DNA of 64,000 nt from an uncultured Vampirovibrio sp. (GTDB lineage Bacteria > Cyanobacteriota > Vampirovibrionia > Gastranaerophilales > Gastranaerophilaceae): contig CAJTPW010000002.1 of NCBI GenBank assembly GCA_910578465.1, positions 310,001-374,000 of the forward strand, in the 5' to 3' direction. The notes beneath the pieces were generated by a model, which saw nothing but the letters and a program-made list of their open reading frames with translations, ran no database searches and had not been told where the DNA came from. Below are positions 17,969-26,544 of this stretch, one piece after another. Position numbers and translations under genes: made by a program. Numbering within the stretch: position 1 is the first letter of the stretch; every line of letters begins with the position of its first letter.

Positions 17969-18475
17969 ATGAAGCTGAACGATGGCAGTAAATATTTAAA
18001 TATTGTAATGTTTGAGCCTGAAATCCCGCAAAATACGGGGAATGTGGCAAGGCTTTGCGCTTGCTGCAATGCAAAACTTTATTTAATCGGGCGGCTTGGA
18101 TTTTCTTTAAATGATAAATATTTAAAACGCTCGGGGCTTGATTACTGGGATAAGCTTGAAATTGAACATATAATTGATTTTGAAGAGTTTGAAAATATGT
18201 TCGCCAAAAACAACACATCTGAAGAATTATGTTCAAGATTTCACTTCTTTACAACAAAAACCAATAAGCTTTATACTGATATTCAATATAATGAGGGAGA
18301 TTTTTTAATCTTCGGGCCCGAAACAAGGGGGTTGCCTGCAGAGATTTTAGAGAAATATAATGACAGATGTACTACAATCCCTATGAATAAAAACACAAGA
18401 AGTTTAAACCTTTCAAACAGTATTGCAATCGGTGCATATGAAGCTATAAGACAATTTGGCGGAATAAAACCGTAA
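17969..18475 (+). CDS. trmL: tRNA (cytidine/uridine-34 2'-O)-methyltransferase TrmL
   Basis: A 168-residue SPOUT methyltransferase. Motifs: EPEIPQNTGNVARLCACC at the N-terminus, GFSLNDKYLKRSGLDYWD in the middle, and the knot LIFGPETRGLPAEI followed by IPMNKNTRSLNLSNSIAIGAYEAIRQ. It methylates the wobble nucleotide of tRNA-Leu isoacceptors. It lies in the lpxB-pgsA run with a 17-bp gap. Confidence 0.94.
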   Translation: MKLNDGSKYLNIVMFEPEIPQNTGNVARLCACCNAKLYLIGRLGFSLNDKYLKRSGLDYWDKLEIEHIIDFEEFENMFAKNNTSEELCSRFHFFTTKTNKLYTDIQYNEGDFLIFGPETRGLPAEILEKYNDRCTTIPMNKNTRSLNLSNSIAIGAYEAIRQFGGIKP

Positions 18476-18511
18476 GATTAAAACCTGCACACAAACCGCA
18501 TCGGAGAAAAA

Positions 18512-19432
18512 ATGTTTTTTAAGAAAAAAGAAATTGAAGATACAAAAAGAGAAGCGATTACTCTTGAAAAAGATTTCATTCGAAACCTGCTTCCAATCAG
18601 ATATTCCAATTCAAACAAGGGAACCTACGGCACGGTTTTAAATATTGCAGGCTGTATGAGCTACCCGGGTGCCGCATATTTAAGCTCCATATCGGCACTT
18701 AAAGCAGGTGCAGGGCTTGTGTGTCTTGCGGGAGAAAACAATACGCTCTCGATTGTAGCTTCTTCAACGCCCGATATAATTTTTAAGCACCTTGGCACAA
18801 GCGAAAAAAACACAATCCCAAAAGACGGTGTAAGAATTTTAAAAGATATTTCAAAATATAAAGCGGTATCAATCGGCTGCGGGCTTTCAATTGAACGCCC
18901 CGCAAGGGATTTTGTCCTAAAATTTTTAAAGAACAATTTAAAATCCGATAAACCTTTTATAATAGACGCCGATGCAATAAACGCACTTGCAAGCACGGAC
19001 AGTATGCCCATTCCCGCAAACTCCGTCATAACCCCGCACCCTCTGGAATTATCCCGCATTATGGCAATGGATGTTGAAGAAATACAGCAGGACAGGGTTA
19101 AAGCAGCTTCAATTGCCGCAGATTATCTGAATTGTATTGTGGTTTTAAAGGGTAAGGAAACCGTAATCGCGGCACCTCTGGAAAATATTGCATATATAAA
19201 CCCGACAGGAAACTCCGCTCTTGCAAAAGGGGGCAGCGGAGATGTTTTAACGGGAATGATTTCAGGCTTTGCAGCACAGGGCTTAAAGCTTTTGGATGCG
19301 GCACTTTTAGCCGTTTATCTGCACGGAAGAGCAGGCGAACTTGCTTCAAACACGCTCACGGAATACAGTATGCTTGCTTCAAACCTTGTAAACCATATTC
19401 CTGTTGCAATTAAAGACCTGCAAGGGTACTAA
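18512..19432 (+). CDS. nnrD: ADP-dependent NAD(P)H-hydrate dehydratase (single-domain)
   Basis: A 306-residue ribokinase-like protein with the NnrD blocks GTYGTVLNIAGCMSYPGAAYLS, SALKAGAGLV, VITPHPLELSRI, VVLKGKETVIAAP and NPTGNSALAKGGSGDVLTGMISGF. It repairs hydrated NAD(P)H using ADP. The NnrE epimerase domain, often fused at the N-terminus, is absent; instead there is a short charged N-terminal extension (FFKKKEIEDTKREAITLEKDF). It is the last gene of the plus-strand envelope run and converges on the decarboxylase. Confidence 0.92.
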   Translation: MFFKKKEIEDTKREAITLEKDFIRNLLPIRYSNSNKGTYGTVLNIAGCMSYPGAAYLSSISALKAGAGLVCLAGENNTLSIVASSTPDIIFKHLGTSEKNTIPKDGVRILKDISKYKAVSIGCGLSIERPARDFVLKFLKNNLKSDKPFIIDADAINALASTDSMPIPANSVITPHPLELSRIMAMDVEEIQQDRVKAASIAADYLNCIVVLKGKETVIAAPLENIAYINPTGNSALAKGGSGDVLTGMISGFAAQGLKLLDAALLAVYLHGRAGELASNTLTEYSMLASNLVNHIPVAIKDLQGY

Positions 19433-19487
19433 ACTTTTTCGCTTTAATCCTTAAATTCCTGTATACCCTAAAGCAAACACGCAAAAG

Positions 19488-20996
19488 CTATTCTTCAATA
19501 ACTTCAATTTCAGAATAATCCGAAAGATAGGGAAGATGTTCTTTGTGAATAATTTCTCCCGGCAATAAAACGGAAATCCCCGGAGGACAAAGAGCAATAA
19601 CTTCTGCCGAAATTTTTCCCACAGCTTCTTCAATTTTTACAAGCTTTTTCGGGGCAAAATAGGCTTCCCTCGGGCTCATAACTGTAACAGGCTCCATAAG
19701 AGGCATATATTTTTTACCTTCAAGGTGGCAGATATCAGGGTATTCACGCCTTGAAATCTCGGATAATGCTCTTAAAAGATATTCAAATTCGGCCCTTGTG
19801 TTCCCAATATTTGAAAGAATTAAAATTCCTTCATCGGACGCAGATTCGATTTCAATGTTAAAATCAAGTTCAAGAATAGTTTCAAGCCTTTTTCCACTTA
19901 AACCGTTCATTTTGATGAAAATCTTTGTGACATCAAATTTTACATTGTCTTCTTCACCAAGAACGGAGAGATTTTTAATCTTTTTTGCTTCGGCTCTGAA
20001 ATATTTTGCGTTTTCAATCGCACTTTTAATGAGCACCTGCCCTTGTTTGGAGCCTAAATATGCCCTTGCCGCGTCAAGACTTGCAAGAAGAAGTATTGAA
20101 GGGCTTGTTGTGTGCAAAAGCTTTAGAGCATGTTCAATTTTATGAACATCAAGCTTTGAATTTTTAGCGATATGAAGCATAGAACTTTGCGTCATAGAAC
20201 CGCCGGTTTTGTGCAAAGAATGAACAACAGCGTCCGCTCCAAGTTCAAGTGCGGAAGTCGGCAATTCATCACTGTAATTCCAAAGACTTCCATGGGCTTC
20301 GTCCACAATTAAAGGTACGTTGTGCTTTTTACAAATTTCGGCCATCTTTTTAATGTCCGATACCATTCCCTCATAGGTCGGATTTACAACCCAGACAAAT
20401 TTGGCATTCGGTTTTAAATCAAGCTGGCGTTCAAGTTCATTAGCTTCAATTGCTCCAAAAATTGACCAATCATCCAGAAGCTTCGGCATAAGCCAGGTTG
20501 CATTCGCACCTGAAAGCATTGTTCCTGTTATAACAGAGCGATGAGAATTTCTTGCAACGATAATCTCATCATTCGGAGAAATTACCCCGAATGCTATTGC
20601 AAGATTTGAAATCGTACTTCCCGATGTTATAAAAAACGTTTTTTTACTGTTGTATGCTATGCTTGCAAGCTGCATAGCGTCTGCAATTGCACCTGTTGCA
20701 GGATGAAGCGTGCCAAGTCCGTCAAATTCATCGGTTGTATCCAATAATAGTGCGTCACGTCCGATTAAATCTTCAAAGCGGCCTAAAACACCTCTGCCTC
20801 TGTTGTGTCCCGGGATATGAAAGCCCGTGCACGGATTTTCTTTATATTTTTCAAGTGCGTCCAAAAGAGGCGCATTGATGTCTTCCTGCACTTTATCTCT
20901 ATCGAACAAAACACTGTTTGCTTGAGGCATTTTTGCCTCTATATCTTTTATTGAATTTGATTTAAATGAAATATTCTTGTTCAATTTATTTAACAC
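19488..20996 (-). CDS. Orn/Lys/Arg decarboxylase (fold type I, PLP)
   Basis: A 502-residue PLP enzyme of the Bacillus SpeA/YaaO group. PLP-binding elements seen are TSGSTISNLA, VDEAHGSLW (Asp-x-x-His) and SLHKTGGSMTQ, whose Lys forms the Schiff base. The C-terminal domain has PREAYFAPKKLV and CPPGISVLLPGE, typical of the family. It makes agmatine, cadaverine or putrescine; the exact substrate is not visible. The start read is GTG 20996. The first 30 residues (LNKLNKNISFKSNS) precede the conserved domain and contain the F-K motif shared with other proteins here. Confidence 0.9.
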   Translation of the reverse strand: MLNKLNKNISFKSNSIKDIEAKMPQANSVLFDRDKVQEDINAPLLDALEKYKENPCTGFHIPGHNRGRGVLGRFEDLIGRDALLLDTTDEFDGLGTLHPATGAIADAMQLASIAYNSKKTFFITSGSTISNLAIAFGVISPNDEIIVARNSHRSVITGTMLSGANATWLMPKLLDDWSIFGAIEANELERQLDLKPNAKFVWVVNPTYEGMVSDIKKMAEICKKHNVPLIVDEAHGSLWNYSDELPTSALELGADAVVHSLHKTGGSMTQSSMLHIAKNSKLDVHKIEHALKLLHTTSPSILLLASLDAARAYLGSKQGQVLIKSAIENAKYFRAEAKKIKNLSVLGEEDNVKFDVTKIFIKMNGLSGKRLETILELDFNIEIESASDEGILILSNIGNTRAEFEYLLRALSEISRREYPDICHLEGKKYMPLMEPVTVMSPREAYFAPKKLVKIEEAVGKISAEVIALCPPGISVLLPGEIIHKEHLPYLSDYSEIEVIEE

Positions 20997-21191
20997 CGCA
21001 AAGTTTTCACAATATATATTAACATGGAAAACAAAAAAACATTATTTTTTGATATATATTTTTTGGATTGTTTCAAAAATTAACTTTCCAAAAAAAGGCT
21101 TACAGGAAGTTTATTATAATAAAAATTGCACAATAAAAATAAAGTAGCAAAAAAAATTTATTTCATGTTTTTAGATAAAAGAAGTATCTTT

Positions 21192-21217
21192 TTGCTTAAA
21201 GACCAAAAAAATGTTAT
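21192..21217 (+). promoter_or_regulatory. Promoter upstream of the 117-residue protein
   Basis: TTGCTT near 21192 and TATAAT near 21212 lie about 60-70 bp before the ATG at 21281, giving a short leader. Confidence 0.4.
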
Positions 21218-21280
21218 AATTTCAAAGACGAGGAAAAATTTTAAGGGTTTTTAAGAAAAAGGTAAGAAGGTAGGAAAACT

Positions 21281-21634
21281 ATGGTCGATAATCGTTCGGC
21301 GGGTTTTTTCGGAATAAGCGGCGGCTTTAATTTTAAATCAGGCGATGCTTCAGGCATGGCAAACAAAACACAGGATGACAAAATGGGCCAGGGCGGCGAA
21401 TATTTCGCACAGGACGGAAGACAACCCGAAGAAGAAAGAAAAGAAAATACTTTTGTAGACCGTTCGGCACAGCTTAGAGGTGCCTTAGATTCGCTTGCGC
21501 TTTTGAACGCATCAAGGATTAAAAAGTTTAACCTTCTTGAAAAAGATGAAAAAGACAATGAAGATGAAGAAAAAAAGAAAAAGAAAACAAAAAAGGAACT
21601 TTCTCATCTGATTGACGATTTTGAAAAAAAATAA
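21281..21634 (+). CDS. Hypothetical charged protein
   Basis: A 117-residue protein, unrecognised. The N-terminus is Gly/Phe-rich (SAGFFGISGGFNFKSGDASG). The middle has a helix (FVDRSAQLRGALDSLALLNASRIKKF), and the C-terminus is an E/D/K run ending in LSHLIDDFEKK. It has no membrane segment. GGTAGG lies just upstream of the ATG, and the PHP gene follows after 3 bp, so the two are probably co-transcribed. Confidence 0.7.
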   Translation: MVDNRSAGFFGISGGFNFKSGDASGMANKTQDDKMGQGGEYFAQDGRQPEEERKENTFVDRSAQLRGALDSLALLNASRIKKFNLLEKDEKDNEDEEKKKKKTKKELSHLIDDFEKK

Positions 21635-21637
21635 CCG

Positions 21638-22282
21638 ATGGAAAATAAAGCGCTTAAGGCAAGGGTTTCAAGCCTAAAAAGGGAAGATTATTTTAATTAT
21701 GCAAATCTTCATATCCATTCCGATATTTCAGACGGAAAGGAAGTTTTTGATACTCTTATAGAACAGGCTCAAAAACTCGGATTAAAACATATTTCAATAA
21801 CGGATCACAATACTGTCGAGGGGTATAAGAAAACAAAACATTTGAATGACCCCATTTTAATCCCGGGGGTTGAATTTGACTGCTTTTATCAGACAACGTT
21901 AATTCATATTTTAGGATATGGAATAGATTTTAAAAATCCCTGCATTGAAAAACTTTGTGCAAAAAATAAAAACGAAACAAAGCTTGATATAATACGCCTT
22001 TTTCACTCAAGACACCCGAAAGATGCGATAGAAGGAATTCATAAAGCTGGCGGTATTGCTGTTTTTGCACACCCTTGCTGTTCTTCCGTTTTAAGTCTTG
22101 ATTATCTTGTTAAAAAATTAAAAGACTTCGGTTTGGACGGAATTGAAGCGTATTATCCCTATAACAGACACAGGGGAATTATTAAGTTTCACCCGAGAAA
22201 GAAGCCTTTTGAGCTTGCAAAAAAATATGACCTTATTTTAACCGGCGGAACGGACGAACACGGCTCCCTCTTAAAACACTGA
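21638..22282 (+). CDS. PHP-domain metal-dependent phosphoesterase
   Basis: A 214-residue PHP-family protein. Metal-binding motifs in order: NLHIHSDISDG, ISITDHNTVEG, IPGVEFDC, FAHPCC and GGTDEHG. This is the arrangement of YciV/RNase AM-like enzymes that act on small nucleotides or RNA ends. The protein is shorter than YciV (about 290), lacking most of the insertion. The substrate is not determined from sequence. Confidence 0.85.
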   Translation: MENKALKARVSSLKREDYFNYANLHIHSDISDGKEVFDTLIEQAQKLGLKHISITDHNTVEGYKKTKHLNDPILIPGVEFDCFYQTTLIHILGYGIDFKNPCIEKLCAKNKNETKLDIIRLFHSRHPKDAIEGIHKAGGIAVFAHPCCSSVLSLDYLVKKLKDFGLDGIEAYYPYNRHRGIIKFHPRKKPFELAKKYDLILTGGTDEHGSLLKH

Positions 22283-22287
22283 CTCCG

Positions 22288-23181
22288 TTAATCCTTCTTT
22301 GCAACCTTAAGCATATATTCTTTTTCCATTCTTAAATACCACCATGTGCGGCAAAGCGTCATAAGCGGCAAGAGCAAATTTACGATACACCCTTGGGTAA
22401 CGCCTTGAATAAAGCTTAGCATATCAGCGTATTCTCTCGGATGTTCCGCATAGAATGCTTCGTTAAAAACAGCATTTCCAAGTATTAAACCAAAAACCTC
22501 CGACCAGATAACACTAATCAGCATAAGTAAAATTATGAGCCCTAAATTTGGAAAATAATTTTTAAGAGCAAGTTTTGCAGCCTTTAAAATGCTTTTAAAC
22601 GGGGTTAAATTAGGGTTTAGAACAAAGGTTTCAAGCGTAACGCTCAAAATACTTGCAACAAGAAACATCACTGCACCAAAAATCAACCCCTGAAACGCAA
22701 GTTGTCCCGCAAGAGCTGTCATATCGATTGATGCAACATTATAATATCCGCCAATCATTGCAAATATCCAAATAACGGCCGCCACAACAAAAAGCAGTGA
22801 AATTAAAATCATTATTAAAAGATAAGAAACATATTCCTTGCTTCTTTTTTGGAATGCTTTTGTATAAAAGCCAAATTCCTGCAAAGGTTCGTTTTCCACA
22901 ATTTGCTTAGAAATTAAAACAAGCCCGCCCGAAACAAGTAAATACCTCCAGAACGCATGGCAAAAAACGATAAGCCCTGCTATCATGCACAAAAACACCA
23001 GAGAAATACTTACGGCCTTTGGATCCTTTGCCGTTAAAAAGGGAAGAAAACAGATAATCACACCTGCAAGTTGCCCGAAAAGAGGATATGCAATATATTT
23101 TAAAAATGAAGGAAATTTCTCAAAAAATATCCCGAGAGATTTGGTAACTATAGATACAACAGATGTGCTTTTTTTATACAT
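22288..23181 (-). CDS. Polytopic membrane protein, unknown function
   Basis: A 297-residue inner-membrane protein with about six long hydrophobic segments (near 30-48, 58-80, 118-142, 162-188, 212-235 and 262-285) and a basic C-terminus. It resembles the loosely defined glycerophosphoryl-diester-type membrane domain proteins with paired helices, but I see no motif that fixes a function. It converges with the PHP gene (5 bp apart), so the two 3' ends almost touch. Confidence 0.75.
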   Translation of the reverse strand: MYKKSTSVVSIVTKSLGIFFEKFPSFLKYIAYPLFGQLAGVIICFLPFLTAKDPKAVSISLVFLCMIAGLIVFCHAFWRYLLVSGGLVLISKQIVENEPLQEFGFYTKAFQKRSKEYVSYLLIMILISLLFVVAAVIWIFAMIGGYYNVASIDMTALAGQLAFQGLIFGAVMFLVASILSVTLETFVLNPNLTPFKSILKAAKLALKNYFPNLGLIILLMLISVIWSEVFGLILGNAVFNEAFYAEHPREYADMLSFIQGVTQGCIVNLLLPLMTLCRTWWYLRMEKEYMLKVAKKD

Positions 23182-23191
23182 TTTTTCTCCG

Positions 23192-23215
23192 TACTTATCT
23201 TTTTTAAGATAAGTA
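23192..23215. other. Perfect palindrome in the promoter of the membrane protein gene
   Basis: TACTTATCTT and AAGATAAGTA form 10-bp arms around a four-T loop, about 10 bp upstream of the ATG (minus strand). There is no U-run beyond the stem, so an operator is more likely than a terminator for the HD-GYP gene. Confidence 0.4.
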
Positions 23216-23261
23216 TAGCAATTTTTATCGGAAAAATAAACATAAAAGCAAAGTGCAAAAA

Positions 23262-24377
23262 CTAAACTATTCTTAAATTGCTCTCTTTTTGAAGATAACT
23301 GTATTTGGAATAGTACCTTTCAGGGTTTTCTTTTGCCTCTTTTATTGTATTTTCAAGCTCAATAAATTTTGCGGCAAGGTTTGGGTCAAACTGGCTTCCT
23401 GAACATTTTTTAATTTCTTCAATCGCAACTTCATGGGGAAGTGCTGTTCTATACGACCTTGTGGATGTCATCGCATCATAAGTATCCGCTATTGCAACAA
23501 TCCTTGAAGACAAAGGAATTTCTTCGCCCTTAAGGCCGTCAGGGTAGCCCCTGCCATCCCACCTTTCATGGTGTGCTTTAAGCCAATTTGAAATGCCTGC
23601 AAGCTTTTTAATACTTAAAATTAATTTTTCGGAATTCCCGGGGTGAGACTTCATCACGGCAAACTCTTCATCGGTGAGTTTCCCGGGCTTGCAGAGAATA
23701 TTTTGAGGAATGGCAATTTTTCCTATGTCATGCAAAAGCCCTGCAGTTTCAATTTCTTCCAAAAGTTTATCATCAAGTCCGATTTCTTTTGCAAGAATTA
23801 AAGAATATAATGTAACCCTTAAAGAATGTCCGTGAGTGTACGGGTCTTTTGAATCAAGGGCTGAAGCTATAGATTTTATTGTTTTATAGAACAATTCCTT
23901 TAAGTCTTTTAAAATTGCAGATTTTGAACTTGAAAGATTGAACTTTTTTATGCCCGTTTCAACAATATTGGTTAATTCCTCGGGTTCAAAAGGCTTTAAA
24001 ATATATTGAAAAAGATTACATTTATTTACGGCGTCCGTTAAAATTTCAATATCCGAAAACCCTGTGAGCAAAATTTTTATAACATCAGGGGAAATTTCAT
24101 TCACCTTTTCCAGAAATTCCGTTCCTTCCATAATTGGCATTTTATGGTCAGATACAATGAGGGCAATTTTATCTCTGTTTTCTTCAAAGACTTTTAACCC
24201 TTCAAGACCGTTTGATGCGGTTAAAATGTTATATTTTCTATGAAAAGTACGCTTTAAGAGCTGCAGATTGTTAATTTCATCATCTACAAGCAAAATGGTG
24301 CTTGTGCTCGTCTGCATTTTAGAGCACAAGATATCATCCATTCCATTTATATACAGTTCTGATTCCAAATTAAGCAA
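23262..24377 (-). CDS. Response regulator with HD-GYP phosphodiesterase domain
   Basis: A 371-residue protein. A REC domain at about 27-145 has the acceptor Asp in LIVSDHKMPIMEG and the LKPF lysine; an HD-GYP domain at about 165-350 has GLLHDIGKIAIP and HHERWDGRGYP, intact metal and GYP motifs. It should hydrolyse cyclic di-GMP when phosphorylated. No kinase gene is adjacent; the nearest histidine kinase is at 38 kb. The first 20 residues are outside the fold and a start at MDDILCSK is possible. Confidence 0.92.
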   Translation of the reverse strand: MLNLESELYINGMDDILCSKMQTSTSTILLVDDEINNLQLLKRTFHRKYNILTASNGLEGLKVFEENRDKIALIVSDHKMPIMEGTEFLEKVNEISPDVIKILLTGFSDIEILTDAVNKCNLFQYILKPFEPEELTNIVETGIKKFNLSSSKSAILKDLKELFYKTIKSIASALDSKDPYTHGHSLRVTLYSLILAKEIGLDDKLLEEIETAGLLHDIGKIAIPQNILCKPGKLTDEEFAVMKSHPGNSEKLILSIKKLAGISNWLKAHHERWDGRGYPDGLKGEEIPLSSRIVAIADTYDAMTSTRSYRTALPHEVAIEEIKKCSGSQFDPNLAAKFIELENTIKEAKENPERYYSKYSYLQKESNLRIV

Positions 24378-24522
24378 TGTTTATCCCTTAAAACAAAACT
24401 CGCCTAAATTCTATATCGGCAGCTCTTATAAATACTTTAATTAATTTTTTAACCAAAATCAATAATTCAAATATATGAACAGCTTGCAGTGTTTACCCAA
24501 AAGCTTATTATGCATACAAAAA

Positions 24523-24542
24523 CACGCCTTTCATACGGCGTG
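24523..24542 (-). terminator. Terminator of the 140-residue protein gene
   Basis: CACGCC and GGCGTG arms with an 8-nt loop; on the minus strand a U-run follows (AAAAA to the left). Located 40 bp downstream of the 24583 stop. Confidence 0.75.
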
Positions 24543-24582
24543 CTTTGTTTATTATTCTGGGGGTTTGCTTTATTAAATTTTA

Positions 24583-25005
24583 TTAATCAAAGTAAGAACA
24601 GTCGATTGATTGCATAAATTCATCATAAGTTTCTTTTCTTGCTCTTAATTCTTTAAGGGAAGTTTCAACCATTGTAGCCTGTCTTTCGATTGCTTTTTCC
24701 GCTGTGTGCACCCTTGCCATTTCAGCGTCAACTTCTCTTTGATATTGCGTTTCAATTTGCTGTCTTTTTTTCATAAGTTTTGCATATTCTGCAGTTGAAA
24801 AATCGTCGTTAAAATCACCGGGGTCAATTCCTTGAAGAGCAGCTTCCTGTCTGTCCAAGATTTGATTTACGCGATTTCCGCTTTCATAGGAAAGCCTTGA
24901 TAAGGTTTCATTTAATTCGATAGCTTTAAATTCTTTATTGCTGATTTCAAGTGTGCAGAAGTTTCTTGCTATGCTTATTGTTACGAAATCTCTGTTCTTT
25001 CCCAT
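24583..25005 (-). CDS. Hypothetical coiled-coil protein
   Basis: A 140-residue, mostly helical, charged protein without membrane segments. The N-terminus (GKNRDFVTISIARNFCTLEISNKEF) looks beta-rich. The middle and end form coiled coils (KKRQQIETQYQREVDAEMARVHTAEKAIERQ, then TSLKELRARKETYDEFMQ). It is monocistronic with its own terminator. No family recognised; position and style suggest a lineage-specific structural protein. Confidence 0.72.
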   Translation of the reverse strand: MGKNRDFVTISIARNFCTLEISNKEFKAIELNETLSRLSYESGNRVNQILDRQEAALQGIDPGDFNDDFSTAEYAKLMKKRQQIETQYQREVDAEMARVHTAEKAIERQATMVETSLKELRARKETYDEFMQSIDCSYFD

Positions 25006-25181
25006 TTTTAGGGTCCTCTCGGTGTTTTAATCCTCTTACATTTATATAAAGTGTTTTAGTATATAAAAATTGCGTTTTTTGTATATACTTTGTTTACAAA
25101 AATTAACAAAAAAAATATATTCACACGAATTTTTAAATTCATATGTTTTAAATATCTACACAGACTATGGAGATAAAATCA

Positions 25182-25946
25182 ATGAATATAAACTTTAACC
25201 CGGGCACAAATTTAAAAACCGTTTCCTTTGCATTTAAAGGAATACAAAAAGATAGACATATCACTCCGACATTCTCCCGAAAAACAACAGGAGATTCTTT
25301 TGTAAAAAATTGCGACACGGTACTTCAGGCATCACATGCGGCAGCTTTAATGGAACTTGAAGCAAAATCAATGAAAGATGAAATGGATGCAAAAGTTGGT
25401 TATATTGTTGAATTATTTAACAACAGCGGAGTTGACGGTTCCGGAAAAACGGTTGCCGCAATAGCAAACAGCGGCACAAAAAATGAAAAAGTTATGGGCG
25501 AAGTACTTGAAGACCATACGTTGAGAATAAGTAAATTTAAAAACGGCACTATTTCAAGCATCAACGAATATACGGGAGCAGGAAGGAAAAATGAAATCAT
25601 ATTTTATGAAGGGAAACCGGTTTTGTATCTTGAAAATGTAGTACAGCACCCTAATGAGTGCACTACAATCGCCAGATGTCTGAATATTGAATATGGTGAG
25701 ATTGCCTCTTATAAAAAGGGGATAACAGATGAGCAAGGAATAAGAACCGTTAACAAAAGCTTAAAATATTCAAACGGCAAACCCTGCGTATACGGCGAAG
25801 GATATGAATGCGGCAGACTTGATGGCAGTATAAAGATTGCAAAAGAGCTTTGGTTAAATTCAAGAAGCGACAAACCTGTTATTTATCAGGAAAATTACAC
25901 CATTGCAGACGGAAAAGAAACTGTAGGCAATAAAGTATATCTTTAA
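25182..25946 (+). CDS. Hypothetical protein with N-terminal F-K-G motif
   Basis: A 254-residue protein. I chose ATG 25182 because GGAG lies nine bases before it; an ATG at 25167 has no ribosome-binding site. The N-terminus MNINFNPGTNLKTVSFAFKG holds the short F-x-F-K-G motif found in other proteins here. The C-terminal half has repeating beta-hairpin units (KFKNGTISSINEY, FYEGKPVLYLENV, YSNGKPCVYGEGY, RSDKPVIYQENY), like MORN or YD-type repeats. No catalytic motif seen. Confidence 0.7.
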   Translation: MNINFNPGTNLKTVSFAFKGIQKDRHITPTFSRKTTGDSFVKNCDTVLQASHAAALMELEAKSMKDEMDAKVGYIVELFNNSGVDGSGKTVAAIANSGTKNEKVMGEVLEDHTLRISKFKNGTISSINEYTGAGRKNEIIFYEGKPVLYLENVVQHPNECTTIARCLNIEYGEIASYKKGITDEQGIRTVNKSLKYSNGKPCVYGEGYECGRLDGSIKIAKELWLNSRSDKPVIYQENYTIADGKETVGNKVYL

Positions 25947-26216
25947 ATATAGATTTTGGTTTAATTGCACATATTGGATTTTAAACTTTGTAAATATTTG
26001 TAAATAAAATCAGGCTGCGTGAAATCATGCCGGATTAAAAAACTTTATTAATGTGTAAGAAGTGAAAAACAGGAAGGACAAAACGCTTTTTTAGGATAAA
26101 ATTTGTTTTTCGATTTATCTTATCTTGAAAAATTACCTTAAAACTAAGGTCTTCGGGCTTAAGCAAAATAAAAAGCATTAACAAACAAATTTTCTTTCAG
26201 TTGTAAATTATGCTTA
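25947..26216. other. Non-coding region before the hairpin repeats
   Basis: AT-rich with no convincing ORF. I see no strong hairpin; it may contain the promoter of the repeat RNA. Confidence 0.45.
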
Positions 26217-26321
26217 TTTTATGACATGTGCGCTTCTACAGAGCGCACTTCTTTTATATGAAGGACGCTTTAGTGTCTTTTGTATAAAAGAAGAATGTTC
26301 TTTAGAACGCAGGGCATAAAA
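26217..26321 (+). repeat. Multi-hairpin repeat, unit 1
   Basis: TTTTATG (26217-26223) pairs with CATAAAA (26315-26321). Inside are three hairpins. P2 is GTGCGCT/AGCGCAC (26228-26248). P3 is a long stem with 10-11 outer pairs (26249-26258 with 26283-26292), a tandem UG/UG wobble, 8 inner pairs (26261-26268 with 26273-26280) and a TTTA loop. P4 is GTTC/GAAC with a TTTA loop (26297-26308). The same design recurs in unit 2 with different bases. Confidence 0.7.
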
Positions 26322-26326
26322 CGACT

Positions 26327-26431
26327 TTTTATGACATGTGCGGGTGAAACCGCACTTTTTATTGTGTGAAAGGTGCGCCAGTACCTTTTGCATAATAAAA
26401 AGCAGTTCCATCGGAACAACATGTCATAAAA
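26327..26431 (+). repeat. Multi-hairpin repeat, unit 2
   Basis: TTTTATGACAT (26327-26337) pairs with ATGTCATAAAA (26421-26431). Hairpins: P2 GTGCGG/CCGCAC (26338-26355); P3 with 11 outer pairs (26356-26366 with 26391-26401), the same UG/UG step, 8 inner pairs (26369-26376 with 26381-26388) and a GCCA loop; P4 GTTCC/GGAAC (26405-26417). Compared with unit 1, stems are kept by paired substitutions, such as A-U to G-C and C-G to U-A in the inner P3 helix. Confidence 0.7.
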
Positions 26432-26436
26432 GCTCA

Positions 26437-26492
26437 TTTTTGACATGTGCGCTCAAAAACACAGGATACAAAACGACTTTTTATGACATGTG
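26437..26492 (+). repeat. Degenerate third and partial fourth copies of the repeat
   Basis: TTTTTGACATGTGCGCTC at 26437-26454 repeats the start of a unit, but P3 and P4 are missing. The next copy begins at 26478. Bases 26470-26492 are identical over 23 nt to 26318-26340, the linker plus unit start. The fourth copy runs into the coaX promoter. Confidence 0.6.
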
Positions 26493-26532
26493 TGCCATTA
26501 TACAACACAAGCTGCATTTTTTATTTTTGTGG

Positions 26533-26538
26533 CATAAT
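26533..26538 (+). promoter_or_regulatory. -10 element of coaX, leaderless spacing
   Basis: CATAAT, six bases before the ATG at 26545, with no ribosome-binding site. It lies directly behind the last repeat copy. Confidence 0.45.
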
Positions 26539-26544
26539 TATCCT

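Noticed and set aside
23192..23215. Terminator for the HD-GYP gene
   Set aside because: The stem is perfect, but the only T-run is in the loop on the plus strand; no U-tract follows on either strand.
26214..26411. 65-residue minus-strand ORF over the repeats
   Set aside because: It follows hairpin arms, is Lys/Ser/Arg-biased without domain, and has no ribosome-binding site; explained by the repeats.
26217..26492. CRISPR array
   Set aside because: Units are long, diverged, self-folding and directly abutting; no identical short repeats with unique spacers and no cas genes in the window.
26338..26544. N-terminal extension of CoaX through the repeat region
   Set aside because: The frame is open, but the translated stretch has no CoaX homology, covers the hairpin repeats and the protein's natural start LLVIDIGNTN is at 26545.
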